Shown here piece after piece: positions 28,083 through 36,808 of a stretch of DNA of 64,000 bases. How positions within the stretch are numbered: position 1 is the stretch's first letter; every line of letters begins with the position of its first letter. This DNA is from Pseudoalteromonas shioyasakiensis (GTDB taxonomy: Bacteria > Pseudomonadota > Gammaproteobacteria > Enterobacterales > Alteromonadaceae), in the NCBI GenBank assembly GCA_013391845.1, contig CP058414.1:124001-188000 (forward strand). The letters are read 5' to 3'. The notes below the pieces were generated by a model. It saw only the letters and a list, made by a program, of their open reading frames with translations, was not told the DNA's origin and made no database searches. The translations under genes were made by a program, and so were the position numbers.

Positions 28083-28697
28083 TTACGCGCTCGACAAGGG
28101 TTTATCTATTTTAATACTATTGCTGGCAGCAATAGCAAACAGGCAGTAACCAGTAAAATACCAAAATCCATCCCCCAGTTCGGCATGCATTTTTATAAGT
28201 TCGCCCATTTGCCCATCGGCGTTGCCAGCTAAATAAGACACGATCAATGCAATCACAAACACATCGACCATGCTCCATTTACTTAGTCCTTGTATGAGTT
28301 GACCGAGTAAATGTTTAATTTTATTCATAGGTAAGAAACAATAAAACAATTGCATCAGCAATTTTAAAGTGGGGATCACTATGGAGAACACGGCAACAAG
28401 CGCGGCGACAAGGTAGTTTTTGTTATTAGCAAGCTCATTCACGGTACCCCAAATGCTGCGTGTTTTTTTATAGGCATCAATTTCACCTTCAAGCCTATCA
28501 AGCCCCAACATGCTTGATGCCATCATTAGTACACTACGGGTATTCCGGTCGCCTTCATCGGCAATCATTTCAATACCTGTTTTAGCAAGCTTAGATTTAT
28601 CGATTTTTCCTTCAAGGGTAAGTACCGGCTGGGTTACTCCTGGTATAAGTAACGCCAAAGCAACTAAGATGGTCACTACCTGTAAAGCTAAACGCAT
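28083..28697 (-). CDS. PqiA-like inner membrane protein
   Basis: A 204-residue membrane protein with four hydrophobic segments (about 5-23, 92-120, 140-160, 175-193). It contains the paraquat-inducible protein A signature GLSKWSMVDVFVIALIVSYL (about 138-157), but only one such domain, whereas PqiA has two. Family members work with MCE proteins in lipid transport between membranes; no MCE gene is adjacent here. It has a large periplasmic loop (about 25-90). It lies upstream of the metal-rich gene by 43 bp on the same strand, so it could head the copper transcript; a functional link is uncertain. Confidence 0.75.
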   Translation of the reverse strand: MRLALQVVTILVALALLIPGVTQPVLTLEGKIDKSKLAKTGIEMIADEGDRNTRSVLMMASSMLGLDRLEGEIDAYKKTRSIWGTVNELANNKNYLVAALVAVFSIVIPTLKLLMQLFYCFLPMNKIKHLLGQLIQGLSKWSMVDVFVIALIVSYLAGNADGQMGELIKMHAELGDGFWYFTGYCLFAIAASNSIKIDKPLSSA

Positions 28698-28751
28698 TAT
28701 TTACAAACCTTTTTGATACACAGAGCCCGCATCATAGCGAACTCTGCACTT

Positions 28752-30029
28752 TTAGTCTGTAACCGAAGATAAGCTTACGAAAACGTCATCTGCATATGCA
28801 CGAGCATCGTACATGGCTTGAAAAACTACATCCATTTTTGAGGCAGGACGAATCATCATTAGCAACTCATGAGCCGTTTCCCATTGCTCTTCCTCTACCG
28901 CTTTCGTGAGTTGTAAGCTTGCACCTTGCATCCCATTAAAGTTTAAAAGAGCGCTAGAGAGCTCACTACCAAGCGAAAACTCTTTTGCTATGGTATCAAG
29001 TTCCATATCTAAAATAGCATCAAGCACAGAAAGTAGCCCAACCAAATACCCTTGCTCAGCAAGCTCTTTCCCACCTGGCTCAAGCATCAAAGAGATAAAT
29101 TTTGCCCTTGTTAAACCAAGTTTTGTCAGCTCCTGCGGTTTATCATTACCTAATTCGCTAAGTGCTAATACACGCACAAATTGCCTAATCGCATCTTCAC
29201 CAAGATAAATAACCGCTTGCGAGATCGACCGAATAGTTTGTTGGGTGCTGCTAGCTCGCGCATTAACTAACTTTAAAATGCGTGCGGTAAGCCCTAAATC
29301 TTTAGCAACTCGTTGTTGAATAGCATCAAAATTTAAATCAGTTTGTGCGGTGCAATTGAGTAATTCAAGTACGGCAACTTTTGATGGTTCAACATTTCCA
29401 AAACTTAAAAGTTCTGGTTTGGCAAAAAAGTACCCTTGGAACAGATCACAACCAGCGGTTTTTAACTGCTCAAAGTCTTCATAATTTTCAATACGTTCAA
29501 CTATGATAGTGGTATCAGGGAAGCTGCGTTTTAGTTTTTTGATCATCATGTTGGTTTTGATAATCGGCTGCGTTACTTCAAGCTTAATAAAATCCATCAA
29601 AGGTAAGATATCTTGCCATTTATCAGTGCCATCGTAATCATCTAAAGCGAACAAGTAGCCTTCTTGCTTTAACTGCTTAACGCGGTTCACTACTTTAGGA
29701 ATACTCGTCGCTCGTTCAACGATTTCGATAACCGCACTGTGTGGTTGCAACAGCTTTGGAAAGTCATCCAAAATAGCGTCGGTTGATAGGTTGATAAACG
29801 CGGGTTGAAACCCCGTTAGCTTTTCGAGCCCCATCAGCATCAACGCATTAAAAAACAGCCGCCCTGTCGCTTGACCATCACTCGTGCCTACCGGAAAAAC
29901 ATTGTCGCTCGATTCTCTGTACAGTAATTCGTATGCATACAAACTTCTATCAGCATTAAATATTGGCTGCCGTGCTATATACTGAGTCACACTCTGACTT
30001 TTGTTACCTTCAATACTTAATTCTGACAT
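28752..30029 (-). CDS. EAL-HDOD signalling protein
   Basis: A 425-residue cytoplasmic protein with an N-terminal EAL-like domain (about 15-205) and a C-terminal HDOD domain (about 210-410), the YuxH/CdgJ arrangement. The EAL motif is degenerate (YELLYR in place of E-A-L), yet INLS, EIVE, ALDDY, KLE, ERIEN and QGYFF are retained, so c-di-GMP binding remains possible while hydrolysis is doubtful. HDOD domains usually act as protein-protein modules in motility or stress signalling. The start is ATG 30029 with GAGAA upstream; a GTG at 30041 is the alternative. The promoter region is shared with the divergent gene at 30134. Confidence 0.85.
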   Translation of the reverse strand: MSELSIEGNKSQSVTQYIARQPIFNADRSLYAYELLYRESSDNVFPVGTSDGQATGRLFFNALMLMGLEKLTGFQPAFINLSTDAILDDFPKLLQPHSAVIEIVERATSIPKVVNRVKQLKQEGYLFALDDYDGTDKWQDILPLMDFIKLEVTQPIIKTNMMIKKLKRSFPDTTIIVERIENYEDFEQLKTAGCDLFQGYFFAKPELLSFGNVEPSKVAVLELLNCTAQTDLNFDAIQQRVAKDLGLTARILKLVNARASSTQQTIRSISQAVIYLGEDAIRQFVRVLALSELGNDKPQELTKLGLTRAKFISLMLEPGGKELAEQGYLVGLLSVLDAILDMELDTIAKEFSLGSELSSALLNFNGMQGASLQLTKAVEEEQWETAHELLMMIRPASKMDVVFQAMYDARAYADDVFVSLSSVTD

Positions 30030-30133
30030 TCTACTTCTCACTTAGATGTGGCTATCTCCACATTACTATTGTTATAAGTATAGTGAAAGATGTTTACCTT
30101 GCTAAAAAACAAAAACCCAACCAAACTAGGTAC

Positions 30134-30898
30134 ATGAAAACGTATTCAATCAAACCATTGAACTTTTGTAACTCGACTTTATTAATTTTACTTTTGCTCT
30201 CACCAGTAGTTTTTGCTGAGCAGCAACCGGTATTAAAATACAATGTTACTGGCTCGGGTAACTATTATCCTTATTACATCAACGACAACAACACCCCTGG
30301 GATCCTACCCGAAATGATTAAGCAAGTTATGCAGCTTGCTGATATTCAAGTGCAGCATATCGAACTTCCTGCAAAAAGGACTGTAAAATACCTACACCAA
30401 GGAGACATCGACTTTGATGTTCTTAGCCCTGAATGGCTAAGCCAAGCAGAAAAACAAAACCCGCAATTTATTTATTCAGACACCCTGTTTGTCATTGAGG
30501 AGTACCTGGTCAGTTTAAAAAACTCTGTGACTCAATGGCAGCAACTTAACAATATTAATAATCAGCCAGTGGGTACTGTCTTAGGCTATTACTACTACGA
30601 TGACAATCGCTTTAAGCGCGTTGATTTTCATTCTGAAAAACAACTAATAAAAGCATTAAAAATGCAGCGTATCGAAGTTGTCATAATAGACAAACTTCCG
30701 GCACAATACTGGGCTGAGCAATTTAATGTTGATATTGGCTTTGGCGCTTTACATTCGCTGGGAAACTTAAAAATTCGCCTGCGTAGTGAACATCAGCTAT
30801 TGCTACCAAAAATAAATGCAGCTATTAAAGAGCTTAAAAACTCTGGCAGCTTAGATGCCATAATCAATAAATACACAAAAAGCATATCCCTACAATAA
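30134..30898 (+). CDS. periplasmic solute-binding protein, SBP_bac_3 type
   Basis: A 254-residue secreted protein with a signal peptide ending near VVFA. It is followed by a two-lobed binding-protein fold: VTGSGNYYPYYI, GILPEMIKQVMQLADIQV, DIDFDVLSPEW, then GTVLGYYY and the C-terminal LDAIINKYTK typical of amino-acid-binding family 3. No ABC permease or ATPase adjoins it, so it may serve a distant transporter or act as a sensor-like orphan. The frame extends upstream to 29963 across the divergent promoter, but the signal peptide fixes the start at ATG 30134. The ligand is unknown. Confidence 0.75.
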   Translation: MKTYSIKPLNFCNSTLLILLLLSPVVFAEQQPVLKYNVTGSGNYYPYYINDNNTPGILPEMIKQVMQLADIQVQHIELPAKRTVKYLHQGDIDFDVLSPEWLSQAEKQNPQFIYSDTLFVIEEYLVSLKNSVTQWQQLNNINNQPVGTVLGYYYYDDNRFKRVDFHSEKQLIKALKMQRIEVVIIDKLPAQYWAEQFNVDIGFGALHSLGNLKIRLRSEHQLLLPKINAAIKELKNSGSLDAIINKYTKSISLQ

Positions 30899-30927
30899 TT
30901 AGGGATATTCCGCTTTGGACCTGCTTT

Positions 30928-30936
30928 TGCTATAAT
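30928..30936 (+). promoter_or_regulatory. extended -10 promoter element of the phnA-like gene
   Basis: TGC followed by TATAAT (30931-30936), a perfect -10 hexamer with an extended -10 TG. It lies 43 bases before the ATG at 30979; no good -35 is seen. Confidence 0.55.
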
Positions 30937-30978
30937 GCGCGCTGTTTTTCTTACCTTGTTAACTAAAAAGAGTCTCCT

Positions 30979-31545
30979 ATGAGCATTGAACAAGCACTAA
31001 TCGAACGCAGTAATAACCAATGTGAACTTTGCACCGCTACAGATAACCTATCTGTTTACGAGGTGCCACCTGTTACAGAGGCTCATTCTGATAAATGCAT
31101 TTATGTTTGCCAAACTTGTAAAGATCAAATTGAGAATAATGCCGATCTAACTGCAAACCACTGGCATTGTTTAAATGATAGTATGTGGAGTCAAACACCT
31201 GCAGTACAAGTAGTGGCTTATCGCATGTTAAAACGTTTAGCGGCTGATAACGGCTGGGCACAAGATGCTCTAGACATGATTTATTTAGAAGAAGACACGC
31301 TAAAGTGGGCACAAACAGCACTTGCGGAAGACGATGATATTAAACACATCGACAGTAATGGCGTTGTACTTCAAGCAGGTGACACTGTAACACTAATTAA
31401 AGATCTTGATGTTAAAGGCAGTAGCCTTGTTGCTAAACGTGGCACAGCAGTAAGAAATATCGGTTTAACAAGCAACCCTGAGCACATCGAAGGTCGTGTT
31501 GACGGGCAGCGTATTGTTATCCTCACCAAATACGTGAAAAAGTAA
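30979..31545 (+). CDS. PhnA/YjdM-family zinc-ribbon protein
   Basis: A 188-residue cytoplasmic protein. An N-terminal zinc ribbon has two Cys pairs, C15/C18 (CELC) and C44/C47 (CQTC). The C-terminal PhnA domain (about 120-188) contains DSNGVVLQAGDTVTLIKDLDVKG and RGTAVRNIGLT. Despite the historical name, family members are not clearly tied to phosphonate use, so the cellular role is not known. It has its own promoter-like -10 and a strong terminator, a monocistronic unit. Length and domain order are normal. Confidence 0.88.
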   Translation: MSIEQALIERSNNQCELCTATDNLSVYEVPPVTEAHSDKCIYVCQTCKDQIENNADLTANHWHCLNDSMWSQTPAVQVVAYRMLKRLAADNGWAQDALDMIYLEEDTLKWAQTALAEDDDIKHIDSNGVVLQAGDTVTLIKDLDVKGSSLVAKRGTAVRNIGLTSNPEHIEGRVDGQRIVILTKYVKK

Positions 31546-31592
31546 CGATTACTCTAATACGCTTTATTTTCATAAAGCGACTCGTTATGACG

Positions 31593-31618
31593 AAAATGGG
31601 CCTAGTGCCCATTTTTTG
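31593..31618 (+). terminator. intrinsic terminator after the phnA-like gene
   Basis: AAAATGGGC / GCCCATTTT stem with the loop CTAGT and a run of six T. Confidence 0.85.
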
Positions 31619-31702
31619 TTAATTAAGCTATGATTAAGTCAGCGAACTTTATGCTAACTTTAAAACAAAGACGCATACCCCTAAAAACGCAAGGAAACAA
31701 TC

Positions 31703-32512
31703 ATGGCTTCGGATACCATCTCATCTTTCAAACGCGCTTCTCTATGCAGTTTAATGATCTTAGGGAGCAGCTTAGTATTAACAGGTTGTGGTGAAGATTC
31801 AAGTGCACCACAGGCTGAACAATCAACAATGAAAACCCTAAATACTCAAGTTACTTATTTAGACCGTAGCATGCTCCCCCCTGGTTCGGTACTAAAAGTA
31901 CAGTTGGCTGATGTTTCAAAAATGGATGCCAAAGCTGACGTACTCAGCGAACAAGAAATTGAATTAAACGGCGCCCCACCATACAGCGTGGAACTCGAAT
32001 ATGATGAAAGCAAAATTGCTGACCGTCACCGTTATAGTGTAAGTGCGCGCATAGAGAATCAAGGTAAATTACTTTACATTAGCACCACTCACAATAACCC
32101 ATTTGCTGAAGATGTATCGGGCGATGTTTACAAGGTAACAGTGACAAAAGTATCGGCTAAAAAACCCGATGTTACTTTAACAAATACCTACTGGAAAGCA
32201 GTTACAATTAGCGGTGAAACAATCACTGTTGAAAATAAAGAACCCTTCGTGCAGTTTAAAGACGATGGTTCAACCAGTGGTTACTTAGGCTGTAATAACT
32301 TCTCAGGTAATTACGAAGTTAATGAGCAAATGCTGACCTTCAAACCATTAGCTATCACCGAAAGAATGTGTGTAGCACAAATGGATATCGAAGCAGCCAT
32401 GTCAGCAACACTAGCAGCCACTGCTAAATACTCTATCAATGGTGAGCAATTAACCTTGCTAGATGATAGTGACGAGCCACTAGCGACCTTTGCAGCTACT
32501 TACATGAATTAA
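31703..32512 (+). CDS. YbaY-META domain lipoprotein
   Basis: A 269-residue envelope lipoprotein: signal peptide with lipobox LVLTGC, lipidated Cys at residue 29. Two domains follow. A YbaY-like beta-sandwich (about 45-150) has VTYLDRSMLPPGSVLKVQL and RYSVSARIENQGKLLYIS. A META/HslJ domain (about 155-268) has NTYWKAVTISGE, GYLGCNNFSGNYEV and ITERMCVAQM. This combination is widespread in marine gammaproteobacteria; META proteins are linked to envelope stress or antibiotic tolerance, but no precise role is known. It ends in a shared terminator with rlmJ. Confidence 0.85.
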   Translation: MASDTISSFKRASLCSLMILGSSLVLTGCGEDSSAPQAEQSTMKTLNTQVTYLDRSMLPPGSVLKVQLADVSKMDAKADVLSEQEIELNGAPPYSVELEYDESKIADRHRYSVSARIENQGKLLYISTTHNNPFAEDVSGDVYKVTVTKVSAKKPDVTLTNTYWKAVTISGETITVENKEPFVQFKDDGSTSGYLGCNNFSGNYEVNEQMLTFKPLAITERMCVAQMDIEAAMSATLAATAKYSINGEQLTLLDDSDEPLATFAATYMN

Positions 32513-32532
32513 TAGCGGTAAAATTAAAAACA

Positions 32533-32555
32533 CCCAGCAATTGCTGGGCGTTTTT
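32533..32555. terminator. bidirectional terminator between the lipoprotein gene and rlmJ
   Basis: CCCAGCAA directly followed by TTGCTGGG, a perfect 16-base palindrome, with A-rich sequence to the left and T-rich to the right; serves both convergent genes. Confidence 0.8.
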
Positions 32556-32569
32556 GTATTGAAAAAGAA

Positions 32570-33409
32570 TTATTCTTCAACTAATTGCTCGCTACGATAA
32601 AAACCACTGCTGTCGCTTAATAATGAAACAAGTTCTGGTAATACCACATCCATTGTTTGCTTTAATTTCCATGGTGGGTTAATCACTATCATACCCGACG
32701 CTGTCATTCCATGAACGTCAGTATCGGCCTCTGTTGCGAGCTCGAAAAGCTGAATGTTACGCATACCCGATGCAATTAAACCCGCTTCCATTCTATCGAT
32801 TCGTTCACGGTCAACAACCGGATACCAAATCATATATGTTCCCGTTGCAAAGCGTTTATGCGCCTTAACAAGAGTGTTAACGACCGTATCGTAGTCGTTT
32901 TTAATTTCGTATGGAGGGTCAATAAGCACGCAAGCTCGACGTGACGCTGGAGGTAACAAACCAACTAAGCCTTGAAAGCCGTTTTCGCCACGAACACGAA
33001 TAGAACGTTTACCTTTCATATTGTCTTGCAGTAATTGTAGATCTCGTGGGTGTAACTCAAAAAACCAACCGTTATCTTGGCGACGCAAAAAGTGCTCGGC
33101 AATTTTTGGTGAACCTGGGTAAAAATCTAAATTACCGTTTTGGTTAAATGATTTAATTAGCTCAATATATTCATTAAGTGCATCATGCTCACTATTATGC
33201 TGCCAAAGCTTAGCAATACCCTCTAAATATTCTTGTGTTTTTTGTGCGTCACTGCCTGCAAGTTCAAAAAAACCAGCACCTGAGTGCGTGTCTACATAAT
33301 CAAGTGGCTTATCTTTGATTGTTTGGTATTTAAGTACTTCAGCTAGAACAAGATGTTTTAGCACATCAGCAGGGTTACCCGCATGAAAAGAGTGTCGATA
33401 ACTAAGCAT
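32570..33409 (-). CDS. rlmJ: 23S rRNA (adenine-2030-N6)-methyltransferase RlmJ
   Basis: SAM-dependent methyltransferase for A2030 of 23S rRNA, 279 residues as usual. The N-terminal family signature MLSYRHSFHAGNPADVLKH is followed by LDYVDTHSGAGFFEL (SAM-binding region, about 37-51) and the catalytic DPPYE motif (about 164-168) typical of adenine-N6 methyltransferases, then GTYMIWYPVV. A single gene, convergent with the lipoprotein gene across a shared terminator. Confidence 0.95.
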   Translation of the reverse strand: MLSYRHSFHAGNPADVLKHLVLAEVLKYQTIKDKPLDYVDTHSGAGFFELAGSDAQKTQEYLEGIAKLWQHNSEHDALNEYIELIKSFNQNGNLDFYPGSPKIAEHFLRRQDNGWFFELHPRDLQLLQDNMKGKRSIRVRGENGFQGLVGLLPPASRRACVLIDPPYEIKNDYDTVVNTLVKAHKRFATGTYMIWYPVVDRERIDRMEAGLIASGMRNIQLFELATEADTDVHGMTASGMIVINPPWKLKQTMDVVLPELVSLLSDSSGFYRSEQLVEE

Positions 33410-33648
33410 ATTTATAATTCGCCAGATGCAAACTGCGTTAAAAATGAATAGTCTTATTGTACATGATAAACAACAAATGATCCTAAGTTCAGGCTATTCC
33501 ATGAACCATAAATGAATAAAAAAGCCATTACGCTGAATTAAGCCTTAATAATAAATAAAAATACGCTAAAACAGCCGTAAATGCTGGCATATCAAGACAC
33601 TTTCCTTTACATTTGCATGACAATAACCACAGTTTTATGAGCGCATTT

Positions 33649-33879
33649 ATGAATAACGAAACTCTTTCCCAACTCGAACAACTGATCGACAAATTAATCC
33701 TTCGCAATAGCGAACTTGAAAGCGAAGTTAAAAGCCTACAAGAGCAAACAGCTAAGCTTTTAGATGAGAACGAAACTCTGCAACTTGAAGTGCTAGAAAA
33801 CGAAGAGAAGCAAAAAGATGCAAGCAGTACACTAACAGGCCTGCTTGAGAAATTACAAAGCGTACAACAGGCTAGCTAA
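33649..33879 (+). CDS. small coiled-coil protein paired with ZapA (TIGR02449-like)
   Basis: A 76-residue protein that is one long coiled coil: LSQLEQLIDKLILRNSELES then KSLQEQTAKLLDENETLQLE, heptads almost throughout. It overlaps zapA by one base (TAATG), so the pair is translationally coupled. A small protein of this kind (TIGR02449 family) is commonly found directly before zapA in gammaproteobacteria; its size and pattern also recall ZapB-like division proteins. ATG 33649 is preferred because GAG lies seven bases before it; ATG 33637 is also possible. A role at the division ring is inference. Confidence 0.7.
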   Translation: MNNETLSQLEQLIDKLILRNSELESEVKSLQEQTAKLLDENETLQLEVLENEEKQKDASSTLTGLLEKLQSVQQAS

Positions 33880-34166
33880 TGAGCAGCCCACAAAGTCAGC
33901 GGGTCAGCGTAGAGCTACTAGGTAAAGAACATGAGTTCTCTTGCCCACCTGGGCAAGAGCACGCCCTAGTTGCTGCTGCACAAAATTTGAATGACTTAGT
34001 GGAGCAAATGAAACAACGCTCATCGGTTCGAAATGACCAAAAAGCCCTGCTGATGGCCGCATTACATTTAAGTCATGAATTACTCGAAGTTAAATCGCAA
34101 CAAGCAGAACAAGAGCAACAACATGACAAACTTATAGATAAGCTCAGCCAACATCTTAGTATTTAG
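33879..34166 (+). CDS. zapA: cell division protein ZapA
   Basis: A 95-residue FtsZ-binding protein that promotes Z-ring bundling. The N-terminal globular part (VSVELLGKEHEFSCPPGQEHAL) is followed by the conserved LVAAAQNLNDLVEQMKQRS segment, NDQKALLMAALHLSHELL and a C-terminal coiled coil. Position after a small coiled-coil gene is typical. In many relatives 6S RNA follows zapA; here only a terminator and then another gene follow. Confidence 0.9.
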   Translation: MSSPQSQRVSVELLGKEHEFSCPPGQEHALVAAAQNLNDLVEQMKQRSSVRNDQKALLMAALHLSHELLEVKSQQAEQEQQHDKLIDKLSQHLSI

Positions 34167-34192
34167 AAAAAAGCGCATCCAGCGCTTTTTTT
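34167..34192 (+). terminator. intrinsic terminator after zapA
   Basis: AAAAAAGCGC / GCGCTTTTTT stem with loop ATCCA, starting right after the stop codon. Confidence 0.9.
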
Positions 34193-34234
34193 GTTTACAA
34201 TCAACTGCACTGACTATTATTCGAGCGGAACACC

Positions 34235-35221
34235 ATGCGATTTTGTGCTTTTTTGATCTGTCTTTTTGTAAGCTATAGCGCCCAATCAAGCGTTAGCTGG
34301 CATAGCATCACTCCCGAAATTCAATTTCTTCAACAACAAAATAAACTGCGCTTTTACGATTCGAATCAAGTGCTAATTGAAGGTAAAGAGTGCGCCTTAA
34401 TGTTTGATGCCAGCGGTAACTTTGCCGAAGTAGAAATGCTCGCAGAGCAGCTAAAGGAACACCTAAAAACACCATTATGTTATTTAGTGGCCAGTCATTA
34501 TCATGATGATCATCTACTAGGATTAGCGGTTTTACAGGCTGAATTCCCTAAAGCCAAACTGATAGTTCATCAGCAAGTAGAAACTGAGTTTGTCGCCATG
34601 CAGCAAGCATTAACTGATAAATTAGATGGCTATGAAAAAAGCATAGAGCTGAGCTATCAACGCCTTGCCAATCAACCAGAAGATCAACAAGTGATTTGGC
34701 GCGACAAACTAGAACTTGCTAAAAAGCGTTTATTTCGCTGGCGGGAGTTAACCTTAAACCCGCCGGCTATTAGCATTACTGAATCAACACAGCTAGACCT
34801 TGGTGATTATCCCGTAGTTATTACACCTTACCAAGCGCACACTAAAGGCGATCTTACTTTAAGTGCAGATCAAGGCCGCGTTCTGTTAGGCGCAGATATA
34901 GTCGACAGCTTACCCTACCCCGGGCATGGTACCTTTACTAGCTGGATCACAGTACTGCAAGATATTCAAAAAAATACCACGCTCGTAACTATTTTACCTG
35001 GTCATGGCAAGCCACTATCGCCACAAGATCTTGCGCTCCCTTTAAGGTTTTTAAAAACGATTAAAGAGATGACAAAATCAGCGCCAGATAAATCAGTTAG
35101 TGAATTAATTCCGCTTTTTCCTGCCGAGATAAAACAGCAATATCAGCTTGATGAAATAGGTGAAAGGGCTTTCTCTATGTTTCTAGAGGCTGGACTAAAA
35201 CAGAGCAAGTTGTCAAAATAG
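34235..35221 (+). CDS. periplasmic metallo-beta-lactamase-fold hydrolase
   Basis: A 328-residue secreted protein (signal peptide about 1-18) with the full dinuclear-metal site of the fold: H88, H90, D92 and H93 in SHYHDDHLLG, then H202 in YQAHTKGD, D221 in LLGADIVDS and H257 in LPGHGKPL. A Gln/Lys-rich helical insertion (about 113-175) sits between the first and second metal motifs and is absent from compact beta-lactamases and from GloB. The substrate is unknown; the Asp at the sixth ligand position is more like glyoxalase or lactonase types than class B1 enzymes. It lies 28 bp before the MltD-like gene on the same strand, and may be co-transcribed with it. Confidence 0.82.
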   Translation: MRFCAFLICLFVSYSAQSSVSWHSITPEIQFLQQQNKLRFYDSNQVLIEGKECALMFDASGNFAEVEMLAEQLKEHLKTPLCYLVASHYHDDHLLGLAVLQAEFPKAKLIVHQQVETEFVAMQQALTDKLDGYEKSIELSYQRLANQPEDQQVIWRDKLELAKKRLFRWRELTLNPPAISITESTQLDLGDYPVVITPYQAHTKGDLTLSADQGRVLLGADIVDSLPYPGHGTFTSWITVLQDIQKNTTLVTILPGHGKPLSPQDLALPLRFLKTIKEMTKSAPDKSVSELIPLFPAEIKQQYQLDEIGERAFSMFLEAGLKQSKLSK

Positions 35222-35249
35222 AGCTAAAATAGTAAAAGGATTTTATTAT

Positions 35250-36743
35250 ATGGCTCGAGTAAGTTTGAGATATTTACTTTGGCTGAGCTTAGTTATTGGT
35301 CTACAGGGATGCCAACTAACTCAGCAGAAAACAGATGAGCGGGAAAGGCCAGCGGTTTTTAACCATTATGAGCCCGACTTAGCAACCCAGCAAGCAACTA
35401 GTGACTATGTGGCTTCAACGGCTGTTGAACCACCCGCTACAGTTGCGCCACTGCCAGCTGGTGACACTCCGTTACCAACACCTCGTTCGAACGATCTTTG
35501 GCAGCATATCGCCAACAATTTAACACTCGTCTTTCAAACTAATAAGCATACTTCTGCACGTGTAAAATGGTATTTAAAACAGCCTCATTACCTCATAAAA
35601 GTAAACAAACGTGCAGCACCTTACTTGTATCATATAGTGACACGGATCGAACAACAAAAGCTACCTATGGAGCTGGCCTTGCTGCCATTTGTCGAGAGTG
35701 ATTTTAGACCGACAGTAAGCTCATCAAAGAATGCTGTAGGTGTTTGGCAACTTGTTGGCGCAACAGCTTATCATTTTGGCGTACAAAGCGATCAATGGTA
35801 TGACGGACGCCAAGATATTCTCGCCTCAACCGATGCCGCTTTGGCTTATTTAAGTTACTTACACAAGCGCTTTGATGGTGACTGGTTACATGCACTTGCC
35901 GCTTACAACAGTGGCGAGGGACGTGTAAAAAAAGCCATTGAAAAGAATAAAAAAATAGGTAAAAAAACTGACTATTGGTCGTTATCTTTACCAAAAGAAA
36001 CTGCCGATTATATTCCTAAACTATTAGCACTAAGTTATTTACTGAAACATCCTGAGCAAGGCTTAAAACGGCCTAAATTGGTTAATAAAGCACTCACTAC
36101 TGAGTTTGATGTTGGCCAGCAGTTTGATTTTTCAGTAATAGCTAACTTATCTGGCGTGGGACATAACCAGCTCCATAAATTAAATCCAGGATATTTAAAA
36201 AACCAAAGCTCCCCGAATGGTCCGCATACCCTGCTATTGCCTCTTGACCAGCGTACGCTATTACAAAGCAAATTGTTTCGCAATAACTTTGCTGGTGAGT
36301 ATATAGTGCAAAAAGGCGATACTCTTTACAGTCTTTCTAGACGCTTTAATATGTCTGTAAAGGATCTAAAAGCACTCAATAGCAAAACAAGCAACCTAAT
36401 CAAAGTAGGTGAGCAGTTGCGTTTATCACAGCCACAAACAATGCCAGAATCATTACTGGTTGATTACAATATTAGCCCCTACCTCGAACAACATGAAGAA
36501 ACTATCGCAACCATTGCGGTTGATTACCTAGTAAAGCCAGGTGACTCAATTTGGAGTATCAGCCAATTATACGACGTGCCACACAAAGACATTGCAACTT
36601 GGAATAAACTGAGTGCCACCAGCATATTAAGACCAGGCACGATTTTGACACTTCACTTACCGCAAGCAAAACCTGCAGAGCGACAAACGCCAACCAGTGA
36701 AGCCATGCTGTCAATAATAGAAGGCTCGTTGAAAAAGCCTTGA
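35250..36743 (+). CDS. mltD: MltD-like membrane-bound lytic transglycosylase with two LysM domains
   Basis: A 497-residue outer-membrane lipoprotein (lipobox LQGC, Cys21) that cleaves peptidoglycan between MurNAc and GlcNAc. The SLT domain (about 125-260) has the catalytic Glu149 in LPFVESDFRP, then AVGVWQLVGATA, LAAYNSGEGRV and TADYIPKLLA. Two LysM peptidoglycan-binding domains follow (about 350-392 and 427-470), both with the GD pattern (VQKGDTLYSLSRRF and VKPGDSIWSISQLY). A Pro/Thr linker near 55-80 joins the lipid anchor to the catalytic part. AAGGA nine bases upstream supports the start. Confidence 0.93.
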   Translation: MARVSLRYLLWLSLVIGLQGCQLTQQKTDERERPAVFNHYEPDLATQQATSDYVASTAVEPPATVAPLPAGDTPLPTPRSNDLWQHIANNLTLVFQTNKHTSARVKWYLKQPHYLIKVNKRAAPYLYHIVTRIEQQKLPMELALLPFVESDFRPTVSSSKNAVGVWQLVGATAYHFGVQSDQWYDGRQDILASTDAALAYLSYLHKRFDGDWLHALAAYNSGEGRVKKAIEKNKKIGKKTDYWSLSLPKETADYIPKLLALSYLLKHPEQGLKRPKLVNKALTTEFDVGQQFDFSVIANLSGVGHNQLHKLNPGYLKNQSSPNGPHTLLLPLDQRTLLQSKLFRNNFAGEYIVQKGDTLYSLSRRFNMSVKDLKALNSKTSNLIKVGEQLRLSQPQTMPESLLVDYNISPYLEQHEETIATIAVDYLVKPGDSIWSISQLYDVPHKDIATWNKLSATSILRPGTILTLHLPQAKPAERQTPTSEAMLSIIEGSLKKP

Positions 36744-36808
36744 TTGCTCAGTCTTAACGGTTAGCGTAAAATCACCTCCTATAATTTTAAATTCTAAAGA
36801 GAAATAAC

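Noticed and set aside
29963..30133. N-terminal extension of the solute-binding protein
   Set aside because: It overlaps the start of the divergent EAL-HDOD gene and hides a clear signal peptide that begins at 30134.
34167..34234. 6S RNA gene expected after zapA
   Set aside because: Only 68 bp between zapA and the next gene, taken up by a terminator; too short for a 6S RNA of about 180 bases.
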